The notes beneath the pieces are model-generated. The model was not told where the DNA came from, did not search any database, and worked only from the letters and a program-made list of their open reading frames with translations. A stretch of DNA of 64,000 bases from Hypsibius dujardini (lineage: Eukaryota > Tardigrada > Eutardigrada > Parachela > Hypsibiidae). A program made the position numbers and the translations under genes. Below are positions 11,429 through 23,200 of the stretch, piece after piece (positions within the stretch are counted from its first letter, which is position 1; each line of letters opens with the position of its first letter). The stretch covers positions 23,813 through 87,812 of the forward strand of contig LRSR01005694.1 of NCBI GenBank assembly GCA_001579985.1. Reading direction: 5' to 3'.

Positions 11429-12004
11429 TCAGCCGGCATGATGGGCGTGGCCGGCAGAGTGTTCGCTCTCGTGCGCGCCTTGGGCTCCCTCGACCTCTTC
11501 CGCATGCGCAGCATCATGGTGGGCGGCTCGGCGACCTCGATAGCCTCTTCCTCCGCGACCTCCGCCCCGGGAACCGCCACGACCACCGCGAGCTTCCGTT
11601 TCATCTAGCAGCAGTCCTGGAAACATTTTTTTATAGAGAAACTTTCGCATACATTACAATAATTTATTTGTTTAAATATTGAATATATTCTGACTGTATT
11701 AATTATGAATTAGATCACGACATGCATCTATTCGATAAATTTAATAAAATTATATTTTATTTTGCCCCTTCAAATTCATAATTTACTAACTAGCGCTGAC
11801 GAATAAATCAGACATTACAGTAATTTATTTGCTTACATATTGAATGCTCGTAGTTTGATTATATTAATTATAAATAGAATCATTGACTTGTATTTATTGA
11901 TAGATTTAATAAAATTTCCATTTTATCTTGCCCCAATCAAGTCAATAATTTTACTAACCTGCGATGATGAAGAAGGTCACAAGGACAATGAGAACTTTGC
12001 CCAT
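11429..12004 (-). CDS. Small secreted Gly/Arg-rich, His-rich protein
   Basis: Two exons (12004-11959 and 11616-11429) join in phase 1 to give 77 residues. Exon 1 is a clean signal peptide, MGKVLIVLVTFFIIAG. Exon 2 encodes a short acidic linker, then a Gly/Arg block (GGRGGSRGGGRGGRGYRGRR), then a histidine- and glutamate-rich tail ending GHAHHAG. There are no cysteines. The GC-rich coding sequence contrasts with the AT-rich surroundings, which supports a real exon. Glycine-rich secreted peptides of this size include antimicrobial and structural proteins, and the His cluster could bind metal, but I cannot assign a function. Antisense frames across exon 2 are shadows. The intron contains a partial duplication of the exon 1 boundary. 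Confidence 0.65.
11652..11973. repeat. Two-copy tandem repeat, unit about 161 bases
   Basis: Copies begin at about 11652 and 11813 (CATTACA-TAATTTATTTG). Both run to a CTAAC-TGCG-TGA-GAA segment. In the second copy this is the real donor and end of exon 1 of the small secreted protein; in the first it is a decayed copy. So part of exon 1 and its donor were duplicated. Confidence 0.75.
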
Positions 12005-12862
12005 GTTGACGGTTTGAAAGGCTGAAAACTACCGTAAGCCAAAATCTCTTCCGATTGGGAAATATGTTTTAACGTTTAGAAGTTGGAAATGTACGATGCT
12101 GTTTGGATTGATGAAAACGAGACCCTTTATATATCAAACGAACTACCAAAACACTCTTTTAAAACATTGTTTTGTGATCCATCTCGACAGGAATTAAATT
12201 CGATCCGTACAAAAATAATTCGGAATTTGCAGTTTTTGTTCCCTCATGTGCTAAGCCCATTCGCCGAAGAAATCTTTGCAACTAATTCATGTTTTCTGTC
12301 CCGATAGACGGCTCTAAGTCTAAAACATCCGAGCTCTTGAACTATTCCGAAAGCTGCAATACTTGCAGTAAGGGATCAATTGAAGTAGTGTGGAACAGCG
12401 ATGGCAGTATTTTGGCCCTATGTATAGATTACCTTGTCTCGTGTCTGTGATGTGGCCAGGCCAACAAAAAAAACCTTCCACGCGAGCGAAAATTAGGCAA
12501 GGCTGCACATTTTAAGCTCTGACTGTTCGAGGAGATTTTGTAACCGTATGCCGCACGACAGACACAGTGGACGCTCATTGTAGTCCTGTTAAATACTTCA
12601 CTTTACTCTGTGATTCCTTTTCTCAAGGCTGCCTTGATTTCTGAAGGTCAGCGGCAGTCGAGATTAGCGGAACAGGTCTAAGTTCTTAACGTTGAAAAAT
12701 CACTCTGTGCATGTTTCTTCATTTGGATATAACGATAAAGAACCAAGCAAATAGACAATAAATTTAAGGGTAAATGCCATTTTCTACTTTACTCATTCTT
12801 GCTGGAGTAGTCGCATATATTTAAAAGAAATAAATAGCATAGAAAAGAACAAATTTAATCAG
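12005..12862. other. Intergenic region, no gene seen
   Basis: It holds the presumed promoter of the small secreted gene and the 3' flank of Rab A. A 74-codon open frame at 12083-12307 (+) has no family resemblance and no splice partners, so I left it out. Confidence 0.5.
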
Positions 12863-14143
12863 TTAGCTGCAGCAGCCCTTTTTCAGCGGTGGGTTTCCGG
12901 GTTCGGCGAGCTGGTTGAATTGTATAGCTTTGGTCGATCCGTATCCGCCCAGGCTTCCTGGTTGAATATCGGCGGGTGGACTATGGTGGACCACCGATTT
13001 ATATATTTCTTTTAAAAGCTCATTGAAAGCGTCTTCCACGTTAGTCGCATCCAAGGCTGAGGTTTCCAAAAACTTCAAGCCATGAGTGTCTAAAAAAACG
13101 CCAAAAGATGTTAATTGTTTTTGTTTGTTATATGACTATTCTAGTTAGCATAAACTAAAATATGTATAATTTAACTCTGACATAAATAAATTTTTAATTT
13201 ATTTTAAAATATAGAACTAAAAGATTTGTCTTTGAAATTATCGTAATGGAATCAAAACAAATAAATCACGAGACTTTATTTTACGGGGACATTGTATTAA
13301 TTTCGAGGCTCAGTTTCGTATTTCGTCTAAAGCATTACAAAAATATCAATCGTTTAAATACCGGCAAGAATTTGGCCGTCTTCCGTGGAGATGGCACGAA
13401 GGTGGAGGAGATCACATTTATTCCCGATTAATATCACAACTATTCCCCGTTCCCCGTAGTCTCGAATTTCAGCCAGCCATCGTGTGAGTGAGTCATACGT
13501 GGACTGCTTGGAGATGTCGTAAACGAGTAGCGCGCCGAGTGCTCCACGATAATACCTTCACAGCAATAACAACCGGAAGTCATCGGACTATGCACATAAT
13601 AAAGACAGACAGAAACTTACGCGCTGGTAATAGCCCGAAATCTTTCCTGCCCGGCTGTATCCCAAATTTGTGCCTAAATAAAGGGTGAATATTATGGAGA
13701 ATTATTTTTTATTAACCGCTGTACAGAATAAGTATTATATATATTCTCTATAAGTGCTGGCAAATTGTGGAAAAAAATTATTTATTTACCACTGTACCGA
13801 AATAAATATTATATAAATCTTTAAATTTTATATTCTGTTTAAATAAGAGGGCTAAAAAATTGGATCTAACCTTGACAATTTTGTCGTCGATTTTGATACT
13901 CTTCTTGGCAAATTCTACGCCCATTGTCGTCTGCGTTTCCACTCGGAATTCATTTTTAGTGAAGCGATGGATAAGATTGCTCTTCCCCACGCCTGAGTCT
14001 CCAATCATTACGACTGCAAGAAAGACGGACAAAAATGCCAAGGAATGTTCATATGAAAAATGAAGTTTTAAATTGAATAAATTCTTTTGTATACCTTTGA
14101 ATAAATAATCATAATCATCACCAGCTCCGCCTAAAGAAACCAT
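12863..14143 (-). CDS. Rab11-like small GTPase (Rab A)
   Basis: Rab GTPase of the Rab11 group, expected on recycling endosomes. Five exons (14143-14095, 14013-13871, 13673-13621, 13555-13362, 13089-12863) give 221 residues. The Rab11-type start YDYLFK is followed by the P-loop GDSGVGKS, effector region TTMGVEFA, switch [16 protein letters not shown] for guanine recognition and LETSA. The C-terminus KKGCCS carries the double cysteine for geranylgeranylation. Exons 2 and 3 (143 and 53 bases) are the same size as in Rab B and Rab C, and the phases agree, so the three are paralogues. All nucleotide-binding motifs are intact, so it should be an active GTPase. Confidence 0.93.
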
Positions 14144-15433
14144 CGCGCCCGGGAGGTGTCAGAATTACCAGCAGCTGACACATACAAATGGGAAAGATAA
14201 TTTGAATAAGCAGCTGAGAGCTCGCATCATGATGGCCTTCAATTTGGTTGTAGGCATAATATCGTCTGCAACTTTGGCCTTGAAAGGGGGTAATAAGTTG
14301 GCGACAAGCAGTAAAGATAAGACGGCGATGATAGTCGGTGCATCTGGTTTTCGGGTCCGCGTGCGTAGCGTGGCGTCCACGCGGGTCCGTGTCGATGTTC
14401 GGATAAGAAAGGTACAGGTACTTGAAAGCCCATAAAACAATCCCCTCAGAAGCATTATTATTTCCAATGCAAACTTTTGCGCGAGATAATACTACAATGG
14501 CACTTGAGATTTTCCATGTCCTGGCCGTTTGAATTCTGCTGCCTCAGCTTCATCCAAAACCATCTCCGCGTACGAATGTTATAAACAAATATTAACAAAT
14601 CAGTAAAACAATGTATTCAAGGAAAGAAAAATGGAAACAGTTATAGGAAATTCTTGTCATTTGGGGCATTGTTCAAGTGTCCAATTCGAAATTCCTTTGA
14701 AATATTTTTTCTATTTAAACATATTTTAGTGATGAGTATGAAATGTTTTTGTTAATGTTTTTGGTCATATGTCAAGGTTGAAAATATATTGGAGGATTCA
14801 AATTTTCCCTGATTTCGATTGTGAAAATGGTTGTATTTAGAAATATATTGAGGACATGTTTTTTAACACCAGCCCATTGTGAATTCAATTTCGAGTCGAT
14901 TGACGTCAGCCAAATATGTTTTGGAGATCAGGAGGCGGAGCTTTGGGTACTTTTCAAAAAGGATTGAAATTCCAGCAAAACTTTTCAGATTCTGCTTATA
15001 GCTCCGCCCACAGACTCCTGAATTTTCTTGACTGATACTCCAATTTGAAACTGGAATAGGACATTTTCAAACAAAAATCATACTTATTGTAGTTCTAAAA
15101 ATCACTATTTTTACAGTCAAAACGAGGGCAAACAGGATCTGCCAGTGTTTTCCTAACAATGAAATATGGCAGAAAAACTTTGCCTCATTTCGCTGGCGAA
15201 AAAGTCTTATAACAGCAATAGTTCTAATTACAAAAACTTATTATTTCGAATGGATTCTGAATTCGACAGTTGAAGAATACCGCCACAAAGAATGCATAGT
15301 TCTATTTTTTTTATTATTATTTCGATTATTCTCACACGTAGCAATTAATCAACTAATGAATAATGACCATTGAAACCACTGGTACTGAGCCTTTTTTAGT
15401 CTGCCAGTATCATTGCTGTACAGTCGGAAACAT
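14144..15433. other. Gap between Rab A and Rab B with a foldback element
   Basis: Bases up to about 14600 hold the Rab A upstream region. From about 14690 the sequence belongs to the left arm of the inverted duplication and includes a foldback repeat. No gene is supported. Confidence 0.6.
14690..15200. mobile_element. Foldback (palindromic) repeat, copy 1
   Basis: The two halves are complementary: one has GGAGGCGGAGCTTTGGGTAC and the other TTATAGCTCCGCCCACAGAC, flanked outward by related AAATTGGAG/CAATTTC and TGTAAAAAT-type blocks. The matching element in the right duplication arm is at about 45130-45620. It has no coding capacity and looks like a non-autonomous foldback element. Confidence 0.6.
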
Positions 15434-16779
15434 TCAGCAACATCCCCGATTTATTTGGCTATCTTGCTGGGAGTTGGAACGGTCAAGTCGAATGACTTTG
15501 GAGGAGCCATGTGATGGAGCCTTCTTTTTGTTGTCGTCCTCCTCACCAGCGTTGAGCATTTCTTTACTACGACGGAGGGTGTACATCTGGCTCAATAAAT
15601 CGTGGAAAGCCTTTCCCACGTTGCTGGAGTCTTTGGCGGAAGTCTCGATGAAACTCAGGCCATTTTGTGCTGCATTGTGTATGTTACAAAAGGAGCAAAA
15701 TTATTGTAGTACGGATTAAGTTTGGCTAAGAGAAGGTTGGAGGAACTAACTATAGACCTGCAAAAGCTTGAGCGACTTCTGGTGAAACCTTGCGAAGGTG
15801 ACGGAGGTCGCTTTTGTTGCCGACCAGTATGATGATAATATCCTTGTGGGCGTGTTCACGGAGTTCGCGGAGCCAGCGCTCGATCGAGTGATAGCCGATG
15901 GTGATATCGTAAACAAGCAGCGCACCTTCCGCACCGCGATAATACCTGATAAATACATACAATTATACTTATGCAAAATATACATCATCAATTTATTTTA
16001 ACATTTAAAATGCTTTGGAATTTAAACTATACAGAAATCAGTTATACATTCATAAGTGATTTTGAGTTACACATATGCAAAATATAATTCATGAGTTTAT
16101 TTTAATGTTTGGAATACCTTTTTTCATACAAAGTATACAGAAATTAGTTGTTTATTCGTAAATTATCATGATAAAAGAAACTAAGAAATATTCTCCACCA
16201 GCCGTTTATAAAATGAAATAACATTTGGCATATTAGACGAAGGGCATGTTTTGAATTTTAACTGTAATTAGTAATGGACTGACACAAATTGAGGGACTAA
16301 TATAATACATAAAATAAAATAAGTTGAAATGTCATGGTAAATGTCAATAAGAATATTTTGGCTTACGCGCTCGCTATGGCTCTGTATCGTTCCTGCCCGG
16401 CAGTGTCCCATATTTGAGCCTAAAAAAGAAGCCATTTGCATCAACTACTTTTTAACCACTAACGTTAAAGTCCGTAAATGAATTAGGTACTTTACGGTGA
16501 TATGACGGCCGTTAATCTCGACGCTTTTCGTGGCAAATTCCACCCCGATGGTAGTGTGGGTATCCATGTGAAATTCGTTTCGCGTGAAGGACGATAGGAG
16601 ATTGCTCTTCCCTACTCCAGAGTCGCCGATCATGACAACTGAAAAAGCCACAACGTCCATCCTTCTCAATGTACTGTATTAACTTGTTGGGGCAACAATT
16701 ACCAGCAAATTTACGTATACAAAAAGAACAGTGAACGTACTGTACCTTTAAATAAATAATCATATTCCTCCGCACCCAT
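15434..16779 (-). CDS. Rab11-like small GTPase (Rab B)
   Basis: Rab11-type GTPase, expected to act on recycling endosome membranes. Five exons (16779-16746, 16638-16496, 16419-16367, 15945-15758, 15669-15434) give 217 residues. All motifs are intact: [51 protein letters not shown]. It ends INRGCC, a direct double-cysteine prenylation end. The exon 2 donor is read as ATCACC|GTAAAG. A tail of charged residues and QQDSQ precedes the cysteines. It lies in tandem with Rab A, and an inverted copy (Rab C) with identical exon lengths is 27 kb away. It is the likely parent of Rab C, because its motifs are the conserved ones. Confidence 0.93.
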
Positions 16780-17230
16780 TTTTCTAGCTTACTCAAACGT
16801 AAGATGAATAATTGCAACTGTAAAAATATCGACAAAATTTGTCAGAAAATTATTCTCAGGAATGCAGCGCAGATACGTGTAGAGCGACCACAAAGAGCGT
16901 ACGACACAATATGTGCGAGCTTCAAACGAGCTTCGAAGGTCATATGACGAGGTGTAAATCTGTTTGATAAGATATGGCGAGTCAGAATGGTCACATACCA
17001 CCGTATCTATTTCTCAATTAACTTCTGCTCACATAGTCCTCGGTGAAATTCATCCGGCGTTATTCTTTTTCTTCCGACGACGAGAGTAACTTATTTTTAT
17101 TCCTTTGAATTGAAGCATCAGTAAGCAAGCAGCTTACAAATAACTCATTTTCTTCAACAAAAATAGGGTCATAAAGCGAATTTGGCAGGGTTTTTGAGTC
17201 ATACATATCGCAGGTCATTAAGCGCAGATG
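16780..17230. other. Rab B upstream region and Mesh-like gene 3' flank
   Basis: Up to about 17165 it belongs to the duplicated block. An AATAAA on the minus strand at 17101-17096 could end the Mesh-like mRNA. No other gene is seen. Confidence 0.5.
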
Positions 17231-20200
17231 TTAAGTGTGAAGACTAAATGCAAGTAAAAAGCTGACAAGAATGCCTGTCGGCAATTTTATCGAAACAGAC
17301 ATTGCGAATGAGCTGGCTTGCGTTGTAGCAGGACTGGTCAGTCTGGAATCGACGGTTGCAGGTGTTGATACGGAAGGAGCAGAAGGGAGGAGGGAAGTCG
17401 GCTCAGTAGTTGTCGTTGGTGAAGTGGTTATTTCACTTGCTTCAGTTAGCTCAGTGGACGGAACAGTTGAAACTAACCAAGAAAAAAATTCGCATTAAAA
17501 AAAAGAAATACTAAAATTAATATTAATATTAATATTAAGTAATAAATATAATGTTTAATATTTATGTGTTAATATTAAATACTAATACGTAGTAATTATT
17601 ACATTAAATATTATTAATTAAATAGAGAAATATTAAACTAAAGAAATATTAAAATAAATTATGGAATATTCCTAATTTTGATATGAAGCAGGTGGATCTT
17701 ACTTGGACTGCAAACAAGCTTTTCTCCGCTCCAACTGCCATCCTTTGTACATGTGGAAGTACGGTTTCCGGAGGTCTGTTGAGCGGTGCTCACGCAGTCA
17801 AACACCACGCGAAGACCTTCCTCCCACAGCGCGGAAACCCCGCGCATCGTCACAAGCGGGCTTGACAAAATGGGTCTTCCACACGTCACCACTATATTTT
17901 AAAACAACGGTACAATATTTCCACAAGCCGAAAAGACTTTTTAAAAAGTGATTTTAATTACCACAAATCAACGGGACACCAATCCAGACTCCCGATTCCG
18001 AACAGTCCATTGTGTAATTCCCACTTTTTCTCACGGTCGTCACGTTGTCTTCATGGAAGCACTCGAAGGTCAGCCGATCGCCCGCATTGAAAGACGAAAC
18101 GTTATTTACTATTCTCGAGTACGATCCTCCCATTATGTCAGGAAAACCACAGCTTATGACTGCAATACAAAATCGTGAGATAATTTGTGAAAACAAAAAC
18201 GAAATTCAGAAAGCGAAAACAGATATTATTCTACGTTCGTTTATTTCGTTTAATGTAATATTGTTATATGTTCGGTTATACAGTACCTGGTTGAACTTCA
18301 ATCTGTTCCACGACATCTTTCAAGAAGGCAACGGAGTTCTTCCCCACGTCAATGTTTCCGGTCATAGCAATATCAAACATGCACTCCGGGCTCCCGCTGC
18401 AAGCCGTCCTGGCTTCCTCCAGAATATCAACCGGAATAGCTGGAACCACGAAGCTCGGTAGGAAGGATAGGTCGTTAAAAGTATCGTAGCTTTCCGCCGG
18501 GCTCTGATAAGTAAATAATGACTTGGCTTTTTCAACTCTCCCTATTTGAAAAGGAAGATAAACATATTTGAAAATAGTACACTACTTTAGAAAGGTATGA
18601 AAAAGGAATAGGTTCTTACAGGTTTCACCAAAATCATGGAAAATGCTTTCAGGCTGGGCCGACGGACTCAGGGCTGGAACATTTTTGTTCGGTTGAAGAT
18701 CATCGTCAGAGCGACCGTTCCAGTTGCCCAACAAGCCTCGGCTCGTGTTCCCTTTCAACTCGTTCGGAAGGGCAATCTGGAACTGGATGACTGCATTGGT
18801 TTCCTCTACGTCGATGGTAATCCCAGAGGAGGATTGGGCGCTGATTTTGTGAATCGACGAAGAGCCATCGCGAACGAGATATATTACGAAGTCTACATCA
18901 GCAAACAAAGAAGACGTAATAAAAATGCTTTACTAAAAGACAAAACAGAATTAACGGGGCAGAAAGATCAGGCAGAAACTGGGAAACAGAACGGGGCACC
19001 AGCAGCAAAAACAAATTTAACATAACATCAGTAAACATAACTCATAGAACGGAGAGAATAAGGAACAACAAGTGGAATCAGAAAAATATGGGCGTGTGCG
19101 AAACAAGGAGCGGGGAGAACAGAGACGAACAAGTAGAGTCGGGAATATAGGAACGTGTACGAAAAAGAAACGAGGAGAACAAGGACCAACATTTGGAATC
19201 AGACAAGTAAGAACTTGTGCGAAAAAAGGAACATAGGAAACTAAAAACATAACAGGACAAAAAGTAGTTACAGAACAAAAGCCTGAAAACAGTCTGACGG
19301 ATTTATTGGGTGCTAGACATGAGAAACACAACAAAATATATGAACAAAGTGATAGGTTCGTATTCTAAAAGTCATGAACCGGCAGCCAAACCTTTTGATT
19401 GAAGAAAATTTGTCAGTTCAGTGAGGTCCTGCCGTTGACCGTCGAGAATGAGATCCAGCCCATCTCTGGTGCTCAACGAAAATTGAACCCTTGTCTCGCC
19501 GACCTGGAAGGCCAAACCTGACCAAACGGTCGCGTTCTCCGTAGGGACCTTGGCCGTCCGTCCTTGGACCTCCAGCTGACCAGGCATATCAATTAGCACG
19601 TACTCTCCCAGGCCGTTAAAGGTGTACCTCAGTCCGTCCAGGGTCCAAATATGAGGATCCCCGAATCCACCGCCCGGCGGACTGGGTGGTTGGTAATTTC
19701 GTGCACTTCCTCCGCGTCGGATCCGTCGGAATAGCTGACAATCTTGACTGTCCCAGTTGCGTCCTCGGGGGCAGCACATTTCTTGCGGTTTTCGGTCAAT
19801 CAGTTGCTCTTCGAGGCGTTGCGCCAACCAAAGATCTCCAGGTTCGATATCACTTAGATCCGTCCGATCCTGGACTGTAAACCTTTAGAGAAAGATTTTT
19901 TCTATACTCACCAAAGCAAATGTTTTATTGTTATTGTTATAGTTTATATTTATTATTAAAATTTTATGTGACAAACCTCACTCGGCCGCCGCTGGTCGTG
20001 ACCTGCGCGTCGGTCAAACTTCCTCCGTCATTATAGCAGCACTGCTGCTGCATTTCATCCTTCGTCACGGCCACGGAGTTAACACACAGCACCGCCGCCG
20101 GGTTCTCCGCGCACTCACCCATGTCCCAAAAAATATTTCCAATTGCTCGTGTATTGCGATTACAGGTTGCCGCGGAGGTGAGACTTGACTCGGGATTGAA

Positions 20201-23200
20201 CCGTCCACGATCGAGACGGACCTGAGCGATGGTCGGAGGACAAGCGGGGAATGTGGCGTTATCATCCGAGTTGTACGGGATAATGATAGGCTCTTGTTCC
20301 GCCCAGCATTCGCAGGCCGAAGTGACGGTCGGGCTCTTAAGACAACGGGTTATTTCGGAGACCAGTTGGAGTCGTTGCGGTCGAGTTGCATAGTAACGAG
20401 TCCACTGGCTTCGGGTCAAGACCGACGGGACACGAAAACTGAAAGCCTGAATAAATTTAAAACTTTTTACAACTATTTATGAGATTGATTAAATTAAATT
20501 GAAAAGCGATTGAATAAATGAAATATCATAAATAAAATACGATGATAAATTGTAGTATATGGTTTAGTTTAACTGTTAGTACTTTAATTTCAAGCTAAAA
20601 AATAACTTATTGTGTTGTCAGATTTTAAAACTGATTTTCTCAAAAATAAAAACCGTCAGGGATATTTTAAACAACATTCTGTAAACAACATTCTGAATGA
20701 GTGAATAAATAACTATTTGAACAGCATTATAAAATTAATTGTGGTACAAATTTAATTAAATTTTTAGTACTTCAATTTTAAGCTCAAACGTAAATCATTG
20801 TGATGTCGGATTTTAAAAATAATTTTATTTAAAATAAAAGACTGTTTTTGAAATTTCAAACGCTTAAAATATACAGCACAGAATTGTTACCTGAACTGCT
20901 CTTGATTCGGAAACGGGTTGTTCGAATTCACGCAATCCGGAGCGACCGGCGGAATTAAGATCGCTGAAAGTGTCGACGTCTGTTAGTTGCGACCAAATCA
21001 TAAGGACTGGCTTAGCCCAAACACCCGTTGTCGCGTCGAAGAATCCGACACGGTCGGACGTTTTGACGATTCGAAAGGTTCCACTGAGAAAGATTAGATG
21101 GTCTTCTCTCAGTCGGTCTCGGGTGATGTTGATCTGACTGGCAAGGATTGTGAGACGTCCGTTGTTGGGAGCTCCATAAGTGAGCGCGAGCTCAGCCCTT
21201 CGGATTCCGTTCGCCGGGTCTGAACCGCTGGAACCAAACACGAAGACTCGGTAAATTATTCTTTTTCTTTGTTCCAGGGAAAACGTTAGGGAGAAGGACT
21301 TACACAATATACCAGATGATGAAGTCGACGTCCACCTTTGAGTTAGTAGAATTTTCTTCAGCCGATTGATCAACAGTCAGAGGGTCCCACGACAGTTCGA
21401 TTTGACTTCCGCCGTCGTGGCTCGGCCATTTGGAACGATGGACCAGATGGATGTCATACGCAGTGGTGTCTGAAGGTTTAAAATAAAATCGATGACCAAA
21501 ACAAACATTTTCAGTCTTCCTCCCTGTTTTATTTGATCTTTGAAGACCGTTGATTGCAACAGCTGTTTGTGTATATGTGTAACTATCCGTTGATAGATAT
21601 CCATTTATCAAGCCGTCTCTGCGTGGCATGTAAACAGGACTTATTCCGACTATCAACCTGGCATTTCGTGAAACCTTTATATTATTGACGTTTCCGTTGG
21701 TCCGACTCTTGCGTCGGCTTCCTACATCCTGAGCAGGATACGTTCATCCGGCTGTCCATCCCCCTGTTTATCCGATTGTCACCGAGTTCATTGGTCCGCC
21801 AGTTCACCCTTCTACCCGTTTGTTCGGCACTCTTTTTGTCCATGCGGCTGATCGTTCATCCGTGCCTGTCTATCCGTCCGTCCATCCGTGCGTCCGTCCA
21901 GCCATGCAGTTGTTTATCCCCAATTCTATTCATATCATGCGGCAGACTGTTCTGTTCTGTCTGTTCGTCCGTCCGTCCGACCGTTAGTCCACCCATCCAT
22001 TCGTTCGTTTGCCTTTCTGTTTGCCCCTGCGGCCGACCGTTCCTCCGTGCCTCAGCCTGTCGATCCATCTGACCGTCTGCCCGATCATTCATCCAGCTGT
22101 TCGTTTGGCATTCCATGCGTACATGTGGCCGACCATGCCTGGGATTATTCGTCCGTTCGTCCGTTCAACCATCCAGCCGTTCGCTTACTACTCTATTCAT
22201 CGATGCGGCCGATCTTCTTACTGTCTGTTCCCACTACGACGACCTACTCATGACTATTTGCTACGTTGGACCCTCAGTGTAGCACAGTTTGACATATACG
22301 CCCATTCGCACTACCGGGCTCGCTGTTTTTACGTTCTACCCTTGTGTTCTAGTAGTCCGAATGCTTGTTAAATGTATTTACCACGGCTGATAATCTTCGG
22401 TCTTGGAGACACCTTGGTACCCAAGAGGGTTCTCTAGTTGAATTGCCTTAAATATCAAGCGGATGTGTTATGCTCACTCACCATAGGAGTAAGCAACCGT
22501 GTGGGGATATGTCAAACCACCGTCGACCGAGACCAGCACCATTGTTGGACCCTTCCCCGCCAACGGTGGAGCGATGCAGCGAACGATGCTGTCGTGCGAG
22601 CGTTCCCCAGTCACCACTTGGCGTCCGAATTTACAGAGGATAACCTCCCTCGACAGCAAGTCCGGGTCCTCACAGACACCGCTGATTACAACCTCATTAC
22701 CGCCAAAAATGGATCCGTAACGGGGAGCGATGGAGGCAACGACGTTGGAAAGGTCGTTCTGGGAGCAAGACGTGTCCTCAATTTGCTGCTTGTCCAGCCG
22801 AAAAATCCACTGCCCAGGCACATTGACGTTGGAGCGTTGAACGACATTGCCAAAGTCAGCGGTGAATGAGCCTTCCATTTCATGAAAATTCACATTGTCA
22901 CCAGCATTGAACCCACCTGGCAATAAGGGAAGCAGATACCATTGATGCTGTTACAACTTCTGTTCTGCTCTTTTCTGTTCATGTATGTTCTTTTGGTTTT
23001 ACTTTGTTATAATATTAATATTGTTATAATTTTAATCTGTTGGGAAACTTCTCTGTTACAAACTTTTTGGTTCGTATATTTTAACGCTGTTTGACTCCCC
23101 TCTGCTTAATTTTGAGAGTTATGTTTTAGTTTATTTCGTTTGGCAGTGTTCTTTTTTATACAAATTACCTGCATGAAGATGTTCTCTATCAGAGCAGAGT

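Larger units (their letters stand above)
14690..17165. repeat. Left arm of the inverted segmental duplication
   Basis: This block, read in reverse complement, matches about 43135-45620. It includes Rab B with all introns, both flanks and the foldback element. Flanking matches include TTATTTGTAAGCTGCTTGCT (right arm) and its complement near 17120-17145. The match covers introns and intergenic DNA as well as exons, so it is a DNA-level duplication and not a retrocopy. Confidence 0.85.

Noticed and set aside
11402-11608. Plus-strand open frame opposite the small secreted gene
   Set aside because: It is the antisense shadow of the GC-rich exon; the minus-strand reading has a signal peptide exon in phase.
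12083-12307. Plus-strand open frame of 74 codons
   Set aside because: Composition is unremarkable, no homology is recognised, and there are no supporting splice sites or neighbours.
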